Assembly: GCA_964562685.1 (NCBI GenBank)
Contig: CAZLUP010000006.1
Span: 59,805-123,804, forward strand
Direction of reading: 5' to 3'
DNA: 64,000 nucleotides
Source: Stanieria sp964562685
GTDB lineage: Bacteria; Cyanobacteriota; Cyanobacteriia; Cyanobacteriales; Xenococcaceae
The notes beneath the pieces are model-generated. The model was not told where the DNA came from. It ran no database searches and saw nothing but the letters and a program-made list of their open reading frames with translations. Of the stretch, positions 36,300 through 46,557 are shown one piece after another; positions within the stretch are counted from its first letter, which is position 1; every line of letters starts with the position of its first letter. A program made the translations under genes and the position numbers.

Positions 36300-36984
36300 A
36301 ACAATTTTAGCTTTACTTCAGTTAACTAGTCCTAGTCTACCTTTAGGAGCCTATAGTTATTCAGAAGGGTTAGAATCTTTAATTACTCAAGGAGCAATCT
36401 CTTCTGCTGAATCTTTAGCTTTGTGGTTAAAAAGAGAATTAAATTATGGAGCCATACGTCTTGAAGCAGCAATTATGCTGAGAGCCTATTTGAGTGTAAC
36501 AGCAGGAGATGTTCAGACTCTTGATGATTGGAATAGTTGGAGTAGTGCTGCTAAAGAATCATCAGAATTGCGCTACCAAAGTTGGCAGATGGGAACTTCT
36601 CTTTTACGATTGCTAATCGATTTACAACCACAAACTGACGGTCATTTGCCTACCATCAAACAATTAGCTCAAATTTTAGGTAGACAATGTAACTATTCCG
36701 TTGCTTTTGGGATTGGTGCTGCTTACTGGAAGCTTAATTCTGAATCTGCTTTACTCGGTTATTTACAAAGTTGGACGGCAAATTTAATTAGTGTAGGAGT
36801 AAGATTAATTCCTTTAGGTCAAACCAGCGGTCAACAATTATTGTTACAACTAAATCAAGACATAATTAAGGCAGCAACAATCATTATTTCCTTATCAGAT
36901 AATGACCTCTATAGTTGTAGTTTTGGCTTGGGATTGGCAAGTATGACTCACCAATACCAGCACGTTCGTTTATTTCGCAGCTAG
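36292..36984 (+). CDS. ureF: urease accessory protein UreF
   Basis: A 230-residue cytosolic protein that, with UreG and UreH/D, activates urease. Landmarks are LLQLTSPSLPLGAYSYSEGLESLI near the N-terminus, SSELRYQSWQMGTSLLRLL in the middle and PLGQTSGQQLLLQLN later. It overlaps ureE by 8 bp, indicating translational coupling. Its 3' end overlaps the convergent glycosyltransferase gene by 15 bp. Confidence 0.93.
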   Translation: MNETILALLQLTSPSLPLGAYSYSEGLESLITQGAISSAESLALWLKRELNYGAIRLEAAIMLRAYLSVTAGDVQTLDDWNSWSSAAKESSELRYQSWQMGTSLLRLLIDLQPQTDGHLPTIKQLAQILGRQCNYSVAFGIGAAYWKLNSESALLGYLQSWTANLISVGVRLIPLGQTSGQQLLLQLNQDIIKAATIIISLSDNDLYSCSFGLGLASMTHQYQHVRLFRS

Positions 36985-37767
36985 TCTTCTTTTCCAGGAT
37001 AAGTTCATCCCACGCATCCTTCTTAGAGGATATAAATTGAGTTTTTGTAAAGTAATCAGCACGAAGAAAGACAAATCTTCGACTAAATATCTTTTCCAAA
37101 GGCGTTTGGGTTCTAACATTAACCTAAACAACCATTCCAAACCCACTGTACTCATCCATTTAGGTGCGCGTCGACGATAACCAGCTTCAAACTCAATCGC
37201 TGCACCAATAGCAAAAAATAGTTTGATATTGTGTAGTTGCTCTTTGTATTTATAAATCCACTTTTCTTGTTTAGGAGCTCCCAAACCGACTGCCAAAACA
37301 GTTGCTCCAGAATTATTAATCATCTGAACAATTTTTTGACATTCGATTTCATCTTTTTCAAAACCGAAAGGTGGGGAATAAGAAGCAATCACCATGTTGC
37401 GCCCAACTTGAGCGTTAATATTTTGATGAGCATCTTTAACTATGTCTTCTGTACCACCACCTAATAAAAAGATTTTGACATTTTCATCATTACGGTAGTA
37501 CCAATAAAAAGCTGGAAACAAGTCAGAGCCAGATATTTTTTCTTTTAAGGGTGTACCAAGAAATTTAGAAGCATACAATAGTAACTGACTATCGCAGACT
37601 CGATAATCAGCCGTTTTATAAATGCGATAAAAATCTCGGTCTTTTTGTAATTTGATTAAGTGATCGACGTTGGGAGTAAAAACTACACCTCCAAATCTGA
37701 GCCTTTCTAACAACTCAGCCATACTAAAATTGTCAATTAAAACACTTAATATATTGATTTGTTCCAC
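36970..37767 (-). CDS. WecG/TagA/CpsF-family glycosyltransferase (GT26)
   Basis: A 265-residue enzyme with the family core: FTPNVDHLIKLQKDRDFYRIYKTADYRVCDSQLL, the GSDLFP motif, VKIFLLGGGTEDIV and VLAVGLGAPKQEKWIYK. The C-terminus has a membrane-associating basic and hydrophobic region (RAPKWMSTVGLEWLFRLMLEPKRLWKRYL), as in this family. It probably transfers a sugar, such as N-acetylmannosaminuronate or a relative, to a lipid-linked intermediate of an exopolysaccharide. The acceptor is not known. It converges on ureF with overlapping ends; no other polysaccharide gene is adjacent. Confidence 0.9.
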   Translation of the reverse strand: MEQINILSVLIDNFSMAELLERLRFGGVVFTPNVDHLIKLQKDRDFYRIYKTADYRVCDSQLLLYASKFLGTPLKEKISGSDLFPAFYWYYRNDENVKIFLLGGGTEDIVKDAHQNINAQVGRNMVIASYSPPFGFEKDEIECQKIVQMINNSGATVLAVGLGAPKQEKWIYKYKEQLHNIKLFFAIGAAIEFEAGYRRRAPKWMSTVGLEWLFRLMLEPKRLWKRYLVEDLSFFVLITLQKLNLYPLRRMRGMNLSWKRRLAAK

Positions 37768-38028
37768 AGTTGTACCTCGCCAAGTATTGTATGTTCTTTG
37801 ATCTAAATTAGGTTGGGTTTTAAAAAGTTATGTATTTTACTAGGTACTTTCTTTGTCAGTAATGCTCCTTGAAAACATTCCTTTGAGTTAATATACCTAA
37901 TAATTACTAATACTCGGCAATATAGTACAAAATTAACTGGTAAATATAAGGTTAGCAGTTTTCGCTATTTCCTCCAAATTGGTAGCCTCTGAGGAATTCC
38001 TTTTAAGTATATATTACAGAAGTGATAC

Positions 38029-39645
38029 TTAAGTTAATTCCGCGACAATCTGATTATTTAATAACATGGTTTGAGTGAGTAAATCTTCTACCGAAAGACG
38101 GAGATAACGTTCTTGATCAACCCAAAAAGAGATTTTAACCCGATCGCTACCCGGATTACCTAAAGGTTCTAATCGAGCAATGGTTCTTGCTCCTGCTTTG
38201 TCATTAAGTGGTTTCACTGTCATGGTTTGGTCGTTAGTACTTCTCGTTATCAAGCGATCGCCATCAAAATAAACTTCTACACCTACGTTGTTTACACCCA
38301 TTTCACCAATAATCAATTCGATACTCGGTTGATTTTCTACCGATGCTCCCAAAACCAATTCTACGGGTTGTGCCATTGGATAGGGTTGTCCGGCTTGAAT
38401 AATGGGATGCCAACTATGACAATTTTGTTTCCGATTCCAGTAACGAATTCCATAACTGTGATAGAGAAAGTCTTGGACTTGAATGCCTTGGATAATTGCC
38501 AGTGCGCCAGTCGCGATCGCATCAAAAGGGCGATCGCAAAGAATTTTGTCTTCATCAAAATATTGTTTGATCCAGTTTTGCACCGCAGGCATTTGGACTG
38601 TACCACCGACTAGTAAAACAGCATTAATGTCTGTTTTTTCAATCCCGTTTCTTCTTGCTTGTTGTAGTACTTGAGTCATTAAATCATCAAGTTGAGCAAA
38701 AAATTGTTGTTCTTGAAGAATTTTTTCTAAACCAGAACGGTCTAAATTTAACTCGTAACTTTCGAGGGTTTCGTCATTAAAATAAACTTCGCTAGCTTCT
38801 GGTTGAGTTGAAAGCTGAATTTTTAACTTTTCTGCCAAGCGGGTAGTTAAGGAAGATTTGGTTAAACCTTCTGTAGCAGCAAAATAATCTACTAACCAAT
38901 GATCGATATCTGTTCCACCTAGATTTTGACCAGCTTTAGCCAATACCCGCGCAGTAGTCTTTTTTTGCGAAGAACTTTCGCCGAGGAATTTTTGACCCCA
39001 TTTGAGAATAAAACCTTGAGTTGCTTGACTTTGGCGTGACAATTGCACTAAAGATAGATCGACTGTACCTCCGCCAAAATCAACTACCAAAATTAATTCT
39101 TGTTCGGCTGCACCATAGCCCAAAGCTGCTGCGGTGGGTTCGTCTAAAATTCTGATTTGTTCAACTTCGAGAGAATGGCAAATGTCGGTTAGCCAAAGAC
39201 GATAGGCTTCAAAACTGTCAACTGGTACAGTTAAAACTAAAGATTGTAGATTAGCTTGACAATCCGCTTGTAGTTGTCCAATTAACTGTTTGAGAAACCA
39301 TTCCCCTACTTGTTCAAAAGTAACCAGTTGCTCATCTAATTCTGGTAAAAAACCTTGAATTTCAGTGCCAATACCCCGTTTAAAGCTACGGAAAAAACGA
39401 TTATCATTCGTTTGGTCTAAACCGCGATCGCGTACTGTTTGCCCCAAGATTACTTTCCCTTGACTAGCATCTTCAACGTAAACCAAACTGGGAATTAAAG
39501 GCGGATTATTTGCCAATAATTGAGATAATCCAGGTAATTTAACCGTTTCTGCGCGACCAATCGCCGAATTCCAACGAGCAACTACTGTATTGCTAGTACC
39601 AAAATCAATTGCGTAAGCATTGTTCTCAATGGGAGTAACGCTCAT
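38029..39645 (-). CDS. Hsp70-family ATPase without the usual substrate-binding lid
   Basis: A 538-residue protein with the DnaK actin-like ATPase: phosphate 1 (YAIDFGTSNTVVARW), phosphate 2 (LILVVDFGGGTVDLSLV), the DEPTAAALGYG block and the adenosine site (AVLLVGGTVQMPAVQNWI). Beyond residue 400 the sequence does not look like the DnaK substrate-binding domain and no helical lid is evident. It is one of the short Hsp70 relatives common in cyanobacteria, with unknown client. It is divergent from the HtrA protease gene 150 bp away, a possible protein-quality pairing. Confidence 0.88.
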   Translation of the reverse strand: MSVTPIENNAYAIDFGTSNTVVARWNSAIGRAETVKLPGLSQLLANNPPLIPSLVYVEDASQGKVILGQTVRDRGLDQTNDNRFFRSFKRGIGTEIQGFLPELDEQLVTFEQVGEWFLKQLIGQLQADCQANLQSLVLTVPVDSFEAYRLWLTDICHSLEVEQIRILDEPTAAALGYGAAEQELILVVDFGGGTVDLSLVQLSRQSQATQGFILKWGQKFLGESSSQKKTTARVLAKAGQNLGGTDIDHWLVDYFAATEGLTKSSLTTRLAEKLKIQLSTQPEASEVYFNDETLESYELNLDRSGLEKILQEQQFFAQLDDLMTQVLQQARRNGIEKTDINAVLLVGGTVQMPAVQNWIKQYFDEDKILCDRPFDAIATGALAIIQGIQVQDFLYHSYGIRYWNRKQNCHSWHPIIQAGQPYPMAQPVELVLGASVENQPSIELIIGEMGVNNVGVEVYFDGDRLITRSTNDQTMTVKPLNDKAGARTIARLEPLGNPGSDRVKISFWVDQERYLRLSVEDLLTQTMLLNNQIVAELT

Positions 39646-39798
39646 TCCATTTAATCAAGATTTACTTAACATCAGCCAGATATTATTTAGCTTACGATAT
39701 TCGCTCTCCAAAGCAGACCGAACTACAAGCTATGATCGAAATAAAATCTTGTATATTTTTTGTTTGATAGATTCTTCAATCTTATTAGTTTCAACTGT

Positions 39799-41025
39799 AT
39801 GGAAAAATCGGGATTTTTAGGCAAAGTAGTTAGTCATTTTGTAGCACTTTTGTTAGGAGTCGGATTAACTTTTGGTGGAATCAAGGTCATGTCTTCTCAA
39901 GCTGATCCCTTATCTTCCCTTTCTGCGGTTAATCCTCAAAATAATTCTGTAGCTCTCCAACTCAATCGTAATCAGGCTCAAACTGCAACCAATTTCGTGA
40001 GTGCTGCGATCGCGAAAACGGGACCAGCCGTAGTTAGAATTGATACGGAAAAAACTGTTACCCGTAGAATCGATCCTTTATTTGATGACCCCTTTTTTCG
40101 GGATTTTTTTGGCGATCGCTTTAATGCTCCCATACCCGAACAAAGACAACTGAGGGGACAAGGTTCTGGGTTTATTATCGATCCCAATGGGATTATCTTG
40201 ACTAATGCTCACGTGGTCAGTCAGGCAGACCGAGTAGTAGTAACTCTCAAAGATGGTAGAGAGTTTGAAGGAAAAGTTCAAGGCACGGACGAAGTAACCG
40301 ACTTAGCGGTAGTCAAAATTGAGCCAAAAGGAGCCAAATTACCAGTCGCGCCTTTAGGAGATTCTGCCCAGGTACAAGTAGGAGATTGGGCGATCGCAGT
40401 GGGTAATCCGATTGGGTTAAATAATACTGTGACGTTAGGAATTATCAGTACTTTATCTCGTTCCTCGGCTCAAGTAGGAATTCCTGATAAACGAGTAGAC
40501 TTTTTACAAACTGATGCAGCGATTAATCCTGGTAACTCTGGAGGTCCCTTACTCAATGAAAGAGGTGAAGTAATTGGTATTAATACAGCAATTCGGGCTG
40601 ATGCCAATGGAATTGGATTTGCCATTCCCATCAATAAAGCCAAAACTCTCAAAGACACTCTAGCTGCTGGTCAACAAGTACCGCATCCCTATGTGGGTAT
40701 CCAAATGATTAGTTTAACCCCAGAACTCGCCAGACAAAACAATCAAGACCCCAACTCTGCCTTCTTCGTCCCTGAAACCGCGGGAGTTTTAGTCGTCAGG
40801 GTGATGCCCAATACTCCAGCAGAAAAAGGAGGCGTTCGTCGCGGAGATGTTATTTTATCCGTTGATGGAGAACCAGTAACCACCGCAGATCGTTTGCAGT
40901 CAATTGTTGAAAATAGCGGTGTCAATCACAGTCTCCAATTAGAAATTTTGCGAGGAGACCGCCGTATCCAGCTTAAGGTAGTCACAGCCCAACTCAAAGG
41001 TATGCCCAGAAATGCTCTAGAATAG
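39799..41025 (+). CDS. HtrA/Deg-family serine protease
   Basis: About 408 residues. A single N-terminal hydrophobic helix (FVALLLGVGLTFGGIKVM) targets or anchors it to the periplasm or thylakoid lumen. The trypsin-like domain has the triad His (LTNAHVVSQADRV), Asp (EVTDLAVVKIE) and Ser (NPGNSGGPLLN). One C-terminal PDZ domain follows (ETAGVLVVRVMPNTPAEKGGVRRGDVILSVDG). This is the architecture of cyanobacterial HhoA/HhoB/HtrA; I cannot tell which. I start at the ATG reading MEKSGFLGK; a TTG thirteen codons earlier is less likely. Confidence 0.94.
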   Translation: MEKSGFLGKVVSHFVALLLGVGLTFGGIKVMSSQADPLSSLSAVNPQNNSVALQLNRNQAQTATNFVSAAIAKTGPAVVRIDTEKTVTRRIDPLFDDPFFRDFFGDRFNAPIPEQRQLRGQGSGFIIDPNGIILTNAHVVSQADRVVVTLKDGREFEGKVQGTDEVTDLAVVKIEPKGAKLPVAPLGDSAQVQVGDWAIAVGNPIGLNNTVTLGIISTLSRSSAQVGIPDKRVDFLQTDAAINPGNSGGPLLNERGEVIGINTAIRADANGIGFAIPINKAKTLKDTLAAGQQVPHPYVGIQMISLTPELARQNNQDPNSAFFVPETAGVLVVRVMPNTPAEKGGVRRGDVILSVDGEPVTTADRLQSIVENSGVNHSLQLEILRGDRRIQLKVVTAQLKGMPRNALE

Positions 41026-41241
41026 TTTTCTTGATTTCCTTTTGCCTGTTGTCCATTCCCTACTTTCAAGACAAATCAAGTCTTTAGTGACTTTTAATCA
41101 CTAACATAAGTAAAAATTACCGATTAATCGATCAGGTTAATTGTTGGACAACGATATACTATCCATTGAGAAGGATTAAAAATCTTCACACTTTTCTAAA
41201 TTTGAGATTAAAGTAACTCAATCTACAGAGAAAAAACAAAT

Positions 41242-42360
41242 ATGAATTCAGGAATTGACCTCCAAGGAAGTTTTATCGAAGCTGTCAAAGCTTTAGGACT
41301 TCCCTCTGGTGTAGCGCAAGCCCTCTGGTTACCTATACCAATGTTATTGATGCTGATTGGGGCAACAGTAGGAGTTCTAGTAGTTGTTTGGTTAGAAAGA
41401 AAAATTTCTGCTGCTGCACAACAACGTATTGGTCCTGAATATGCAGGGCCGTTGGGAGTTTTACAACCCGTAGCTGATGGCATCAAACTTGTTTTTAAAG
41501 AAGATGTTGTGCCAGCTAAATCAGACCGTTGGTTGTTTACTCTTGGCCCCGTGTTAGTTGTAATTCCTGTGTTTTTATCTTATTTAATTGTCCCTTTTGG
41601 ACAAAATTTAGCGATTACGGACTTAAATGTCGGGATTTTTATCTGGATTGCCCTCTCAAGTATTGCTCCGATTGGTTTATTGATGTCTGGTTATGCTTCC
41701 AATAACAAATACTCTCTTTTGGGTGGTTTACGGGCAGCAGCACAGTCAATTAGCTATGAAATTCCCCTGGCATTATCAGTACTAGCAGTTGTGATGATGT
41801 CCAACAGTCTTAGTACTATCGATATTGTTGAACAACAGGCAGGTTATGGCATTCTTGGTTGGAACGTTTGGCGACAACCAGTAGGCTTCATTATTTTTTG
41901 GATCGCAGCTTTAGCAGAATGTGAACGTCTTCCTTTTGACCTTCCTGAAGCAGAAGAAGAATTAGTAGCTGGTTACCAAACTGAATATGCAGGCATGAAG
42001 TTTGCTTTATTCTATCTTGGGTCTTACGTTAACCTTGTCTTATCAGCTTTAGTTTTTGCAGTTCTCTATCTTGGCGGTTGGGAATTTATAGTTCCTTTAG
42101 ATCATTTAGCTGGTTGGTTTGGAGTAAGCGATACTACTCCTTGGTTACAAGTACTAGCAGCATCTTTAGGAATTATCATGACTTTGCTCAAGGCTTACTT
42201 TCTAATTTTCATTGCCATTCTTTTACGTTGGACAGTGCCTCGGGTACGAATTGACCAATTACTAGATTTAGGTTGGAAATTTTTACTACCAGTTTCTTTA
42301 GCTAACTTATTAATTACGGCTGCTTTGAAATTAGCTTTTCCTGTGGCTTTTGGTGGTTAG
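41242..42360 (+). CDS. ndhA: NDH-1 subunit NdhA
   Basis: A 372-residue membrane subunit at the junction of the peripheral and membrane arms of NDH-1, which carries out photosynthetic cyclic and respiratory electron flow to plastoquinone. About eight helices are evident. The quinone-site loop reads RAAAQSISYEIPLALS and AECERLPFDLPEAEEELVAGYQTEYAGMKF. It is first in the ndhA-ndhI-ndhG-ndhE operon, the usual cyanobacterial order. Confidence 0.98.
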   Translation: MNSGIDLQGSFIEAVKALGLPSGVAQALWLPIPMLLMLIGATVGVLVVVWLERKISAAAQQRIGPEYAGPLGVLQPVADGIKLVFKEDVVPAKSDRWLFTLGPVLVVIPVFLSYLIVPFGQNLAITDLNVGIFIWIALSSIAPIGLLMSGYASNNKYSLLGGLRAAAQSISYEIPLALSVLAVVMMSNSLSTIDIVEQQAGYGILGWNVWRQPVGFIIFWIAALAECERLPFDLPEAEEELVAGYQTEYAGMKFALFYLGSYVNLVLSALVFAVLYLGGWEFIVPLDHLAGWFGVSDTTPWLQVLAASLGIIMTLLKAYFLIFIAILLRWTVPRVRIDQLLDLGWKFLLPVSLANLLITAALKLAFPVAFGG

Positions 42361-42443
42361 TTAATTATAAGATCAAAAACTCAATAGAGATATCTGTTGA
42401 ATTTAGGAGTAGAGCAACTCACAATCACAAAGGACAACAGATT

Positions 42444-43040
42444 ATGTTTAAAGTTCTCAAACAAGTTCAAGATTATGCCAAAGAAAGTTGGCAAGCAGCT
42501 AAATATATCGGTCAAGGTTTATCAGTTACCTTCGACCACATGAGAAGAAGACCAATTACGGTTCAATATCCCTACGAAAAGTTAATTCCTTCAGAACGCT
42601 TTCGCGGTAGAATTCACTTTGAATTTGACAAATGTATTGCTTGTGAAGTTTGTGTTCGCGTTTGTCCGATTAATCTTCCTGTAGTCGACTGGGAATTTGA
42701 CAAAGCAGTTAAAAAGAAAAAATTAAATCACTACAGTATTGATTTCGGAGTTTGTATCTTCTGCGGTAATTGTGTTGAATATTGTCCTACCAATTGCTTA
42801 TCCATGACCGAAGAATATGAACTAGCAACTTATGACCGTCACGAACTCAATTATGATAACGTGGCGTTAGGTCGCTTACCCTATAAAGTTACCCAAGATC
42901 CAATGGTGACACCTTTACGAGAATTTGGTTATTTACCGAAAGGCGCGATCGATCCTCACGATCTCCCTGCTGGTTCTAAAAGAGCAGGCAAAGAGCCTGA
43001 AGAAATTTTAGCAGCAACACAAGCTGAAAGTAATAACTGA
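42444..43040 (+). CDS. ndhI: NDH-1 subunit NdhI
   Basis: A 198-residue peripheral-arm subunit. Two 4Fe-4S clusters are carried by CIACEVCVRVCP and CIFCGNCVEYCP. The N-terminal amphipathic helix (YAKESWQAAKYIGQGLSVTFDHMRRRPITVQYPYEK) lies on the membrane arm. It feeds electrons toward the plastoquinone site. It lies 83 bp after ndhA. Confidence 0.98.
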   Translation: MFKVLKQVQDYAKESWQAAKYIGQGLSVTFDHMRRRPITVQYPYEKLIPSERFRGRIHFEFDKCIACEVCVRVCPINLPVVDWEFDKAVKKKKLNHYSIDFGVCIFCGNCVEYCPTNCLSMTEEYELATYDRHELNYDNVALGRLPYKVTQDPMVTPLREFGYLPKGAIDPHDLPAGSKRAGKEPEEILAATQAESNN

Positions 43041-43124
43041 AATACAAAGATCGGGAAGAATTGATAATTTTTAATAATTTTATTGGTTCGATCCCGATTG
43101 TTTAATTAATTAAAGGAGAATGAA

Positions 43125-43739
43125 GTGACCTTAGCTGAAGGTGTTCAAATAGTTTCTTTTGGCATTTTAGCTGCCATGATGATTGGTACAGCCTTGGGGG
43201 TAGTACTATTATCTAATATTGTTTATTCGGCATTTTTATTGGGAGGCGTATTTATCAGTATTTCTGGAATTTACATTCTCCTAAATGCTGATTTTGTTGC
43301 TGCTGCACAAATCTTAATTTACGTTGGGGCAATTAATGTTTTGATTTTATTTGCCATTATGTTGGTAAATAAACGCGAAGATTTTTCGGCAATTCCTCGT
43401 CGTTGGATTCGCCAAGGCGCAACTGCTTTAGTTTGTCTGGGATTATTTTTGTTGCTGGGAACGATGGTAATGGTTACTCCTTGGGCGATTGATGGTACTT
43501 CCCCTGCGATTGTCGAAAATACGATCGTAGCGATTGGCGAGCATTTTTTCAGTGACTTTTTATTGCCCTTTGAGTTGGCTTCTGTGTTGTTATTAATGGC
43601 AATGGTAGGAGCAATTATTTTAGCTCGTCGCGATTTTATTCCCGAAATTTTAGCTAGGCAAGAAACTATTACTACTAGTTTGACTTTACCAGAACGTCCT
43701 CGTGATTTGATTGGTAGTAGTTCGACAACAGAAAAATAA
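43125..43739 (+). CDS. ndhG: NDH-1 subunit NdhG
   Basis: A 204-residue membrane subunit (ND6 type) with five hydrophobic helices. The conserved stretch GIYILLNADFVAAAQILIYVGAINVLILFAIML includes the pi-bulge helix of the family. The start is a GTG, giving MTLAEGVQIV, with AGGAGAA just upstream. It lies between ndhI and ndhE. Confidence 0.96.
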   Translation: MTLAEGVQIVSFGILAAMMIGTALGVVLLSNIVYSAFLLGGVFISISGIYILLNADFVAAAQILIYVGAINVLILFAIMLVNKREDFSAIPRRWIRQGATALVCLGLFLLLGTMVMVTPWAIDGTSPAIVENTIVAIGEHFFSDFLLPFELASVLLLMAMVGAIILARRDFIPEILARQETITTSLTLPERPRDLIGSSSTTEK

Positions 43740-43819
43740 CAATGAGTGAAGTTTACTCAATCTAGTAAATAACAACTCAACAACACAATTTTGAATCAAA
43801 GATTTTGAGAGGGGAACAA

Positions 43820-44125
43820 GTGCAACTGGAATATTGTTTACTTTTAGCTGCTGCTCTTTTTTGTATTGGTATCTATGGCTTAATTACCAGTCGTAATGCA
43901 GTGCGAGTTTTAATGTCGATTGAATTAATGCTTAATGCAGTTAATCTTAATTTAATGGGCTTTTCCAATTTTTTAGATCCTACTGGAATTAAAGGTCAAG
44001 TATTTACAGTGTTTGTAATTACTGTGGCAGCAGCCGAAGCAGCCGTAGGATTGGCGATTATCTTGGCAATTTATCGCAACCGCAACACTATTGATATGGA
44101 ACAATTCAATCTACTGAAATGGTAA
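43820..44125 (+). CDS. ndhE: NDH-1 subunit NdhE
   Basis: A 101-residue membrane subunit (ND4L type) with three helices. The two helix glutamates of the proton channel are in SIELMLNAVNLNLM and AAEAAVGLAIILAIY. I use the GTG giving MQLEYCLLLAAALFCIGIYG, because GAGAGGGG lies just before it. It is the last gene of the ndhAIGE group. Confidence 0.96.
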   Translation: MQLEYCLLLAAALFCIGIYGLITSRNAVRVLMSIELMLNAVNLNLMGFSNFLDPTGIKGQVFTVFVITVAAAEAAVGLAIILAIYRNRNTIDMEQFNLLKW

Positions 44126-44133
44126 AACTGGAA

Positions 44134-44150
44134 GTGGGCAAATCGCCCAC
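44134..44150. repeat. short palindrome after ndhE
   Basis: GTGGGC, loop AAATC, GCCCAC. No T-tract follows, so termination is uncertain. It resembles the GTGGG/CCCAC palindrome at 8537. Confidence 0.5.
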
Positions 44151-44231
44151 CTCCACAATAGTATTGTTGATTTAAAGTATGAAAATGAGAGGAAGACAAT
44201 TTGTAGCTTTTAAAAACTTTTACTCAAGCAA

Positions 44232-45953
44232 TTAAAAACTAAAAGTAGTACGAATAGTACCAATTAATAAATCATCATTCTCCTCATTATTATCAGGGGC
44301 AGATACCCACACCACCCCAGGAGTAATCGCAATATTATCCGTCATCTGATACTGATAAAACGCCTCGACGTGTAAGGAATTATCCGCATCATCCCCGATG
44401 GTTTCAATACTAGAATCAGTTACCCACGGTTCCATTCCTACGATAATCCCTGCTAAATTCCCCTCTTGACCTAAATCGGGAAAGGCTAAGGTAGCTGCCC
44501 AATTCCAAACATCTTGTGTACCTCGATCTAATTGTCCTGCTAAAGTAGAAAGAGTCGTGACCTTACTCAACGCACCCCAACCTCCTACAATCAGGCGATC
44601 GCTTAAACTATAAGAAAATTGTAAGCCATAGGAATTACTCACTGTTGGGACAGCTTCACCAAATAAATCTTCAGTTAAGGATTGGATGTTAGCTAGAGTA
44701 CTACCAGTTTCTGTATCGCTTTGGTTATAACCATGAACATAAGTAGCAGCAATGGTTAAACTTTCACTGGGAGTAAAAGTAATTTGTCCGAGGGCAGAAA
44801 AAGGTCCATTAAATAAGCCATTCCCCTCGCTAGGATCGTTAGCAGGATTCGCTAAATAACCCGCACTTAATTCTAATGTATCCCCTAAGCGATGAATAAT
44901 TCCTAAACCTGCATCTCCTGGAGGGAAATAAATCGGGTTGCGAGTGCCAAAGGTAGAAATTGCCCCTGAAGTACCATCACCATCAAGAACACTAACGGTA
45001 TTGGCAATGTCATCGGCTGCGGTTCCTGCTGCACCCAAGATTATATTAGTCTTCTCTCCCACAGGAAAGTTATAAAAGAGTACTTCTAAGCCCAAATCGT
45101 TATCGGCAGGTTCGGCAAAGGCTAAGTCTCCTGTAAAAGTACCAGTTTCTTCAGCAAAGAAAGGAAAGTTGCCTGTAGAAAGACGGGTAAAGAGTAAATC
45201 TTCTCCTGTAAAGCTTGTTTCTAGTTCTAAGCGAGTGCGATTGCCTAAGACGGCTACTTTGTCCGCATCTCCTGCTAAGACACTTCCTAAACCAAAGATT
45301 ACTTCTCCAACTAGTTTGGTGGTGGTGGAGAATTGCGTTAATTCTAACTCGCCAATCCGAGCTTGTATTCCATCGGTTCTTCCTTTTAAAATAGCTAATT
45401 CTTCTTGAAATTCTTGCATCAACCTTAAAATAGTGTTTAGCTCTTCTCGCGACATAGTTTCGCTTTGACCAACCAGACGTTCGATTTGATTTAAACAAGC
45501 ATTTAATCCTGCTGCAAATTCGTAACGGGATAAGGCTTGATTACCTCGATAAGTTTGATTAGGATAACCTACAATACAACCGTAACGTTCCGTTAAATTT
45601 TTTAATGCTTGGTAAGCCCAGTCAGTCGGCGAGACATCGCGTAATTGATTGACATTATTAATTTGAGATATTGACTGGTTATTACTATACTGTTCAATTA
45701 TTTTTAGACTATCTTTCTCCGCATTTCTCCGATTTTCTTTTGTTTTGTTTCTAGCTTGCGCTAAAACATTTAAACCAAGGTTTTGCTTGGTTGGTTGTTC
45801 AAAAGCTTGAGCTTCTGTAAATAAAGCTAAAGAAATAACGATTATAGTTAAAGTAGTGGTTGAAACTTTTCCTAATATATTTAACATTTTCCTCAATACC
45901 CACACCAATTTTGTAAAGTAAGCTTCAGAGAATTGCTTTTTCAAAATACTCAT
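44232..45953 (-). CDS. outer-membrane porin with SLH domain, OprB type
   Basis: A 573-residue protein with an N-terminal signal (about 25-50: STTTLTIIVISLALFTEAQA). An SLH domain follows (DVSPTDWAYQALKNLTERYGCIVGYPNQTYRGNQALSRYEFAAGLNACL), then a short coiled coil (LRLMQEFQEELAILKGRTDGIQARIGELE) and a beta-barrel of the OprB family ending in IRTTFSF with the terminal Phe. This is the major cyanobacterial porin architecture, where the SLH part ties the outer membrane to the peptidoglycan polymer. Several relatives are implicated in iron or inorganic ion uptake; the solute here is unknown. It has a long AT-rich leader on the upstream side. Confidence 0.92.
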   Translation of the reverse strand: MSILKKQFSEAYFTKLVWVLRKMLNILGKVSTTTLTIIVISLALFTEAQAFEQPTKQNLGLNVLAQARNKTKENRRNAEKDSLKIIEQYSNNQSISQINNVNQLRDVSPTDWAYQALKNLTERYGCIVGYPNQTYRGNQALSRYEFAAGLNACLNQIERLVGQSETMSREELNTILRLMQEFQEELAILKGRTDGIQARIGELELTQFSTTTKLVGEVIFGLGSVLAGDADKVAVLGNRTRLELETSFTGEDLLFTRLSTGNFPFFAEETGTFTGDLAFAEPADNDLGLEVLFYNFPVGEKTNIILGAAGTAADDIANTVSVLDGDGTSGAISTFGTRNPIYFPPGDAGLGIIHRLGDTLELSAGYLANPANDPSEGNGLFNGPFSALGQITFTPSESLTIAATYVHGYNQSDTETGSTLANIQSLTEDLFGEAVPTVSNSYGLQFSYSLSDRLIVGGWGALSKVTTLSTLAGQLDRGTQDVWNWAATLAFPDLGQEGNLAGIIVGMEPWVTDSSIETIGDDADNSLHVEAFYQYQMTDNIAITPGVVWVSAPDNNEENDDLLIGTIRTTFSF

Positions 45954-46557
45954 TATATTTTGACATCTTCTTTTAAAAATATGATCGAAAAAAAAATCTA
46001 AAAAAAAGACTTATTTTTAAGATTATTTATTTTTTTAGCAAAATATTGTAATAATTTTTATTTAAATTTATATTCAAATGATTCAAGATAATATATTGGT
46101 GTTGACTTGAAAAAAATACGCTTGGGATTTATTAGAAAAATAAAAAAAATAAATTAATCATCAACTATTAATAATCAAGCATTAACTCAAAATCAAGATG
46201 TCTTTGTATTTCAGTAAAGAAAAAAATTATAGATAAACAACGATTTAATATGTCTTAAAATTGAGTTTTTTATTTTATTTAATATTAAGTAAATATTTTT
46301 TTTATAAAGATTACATAAAACTTTTTTTGAGAATCTAATTCTATAGCATAAATAAGTTATTACTAGTAAATTTATTTACTTTATTACCTAGTACTATGTT
46401 ATATAGTTAAAGATAATCAAACGTGCTTAAGCGCGTTGTTTAATATTTAGGAAAAATTATTAAGTTAACAATATTTATTTTTAATGACTTTGTTAGCAAG
46501 CTTATTTTCGCTTATCTTACAATATGTTATAAGCCATATAAAACTTGCTGTTAAACT

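Noticed and set aside
38227..38613. 128-codon plus-strand frame inside the Hsp70 gene
   Set aside because: Lies wholly opposite a well-supported gene; composition is that of an antisense shadow.
45151..45498. 115-codon frame inside the porin gene
   Set aside because: An alternative frame on the same strand of a clear porin; very Arg/Ser-rich as expected of a shadow frame.
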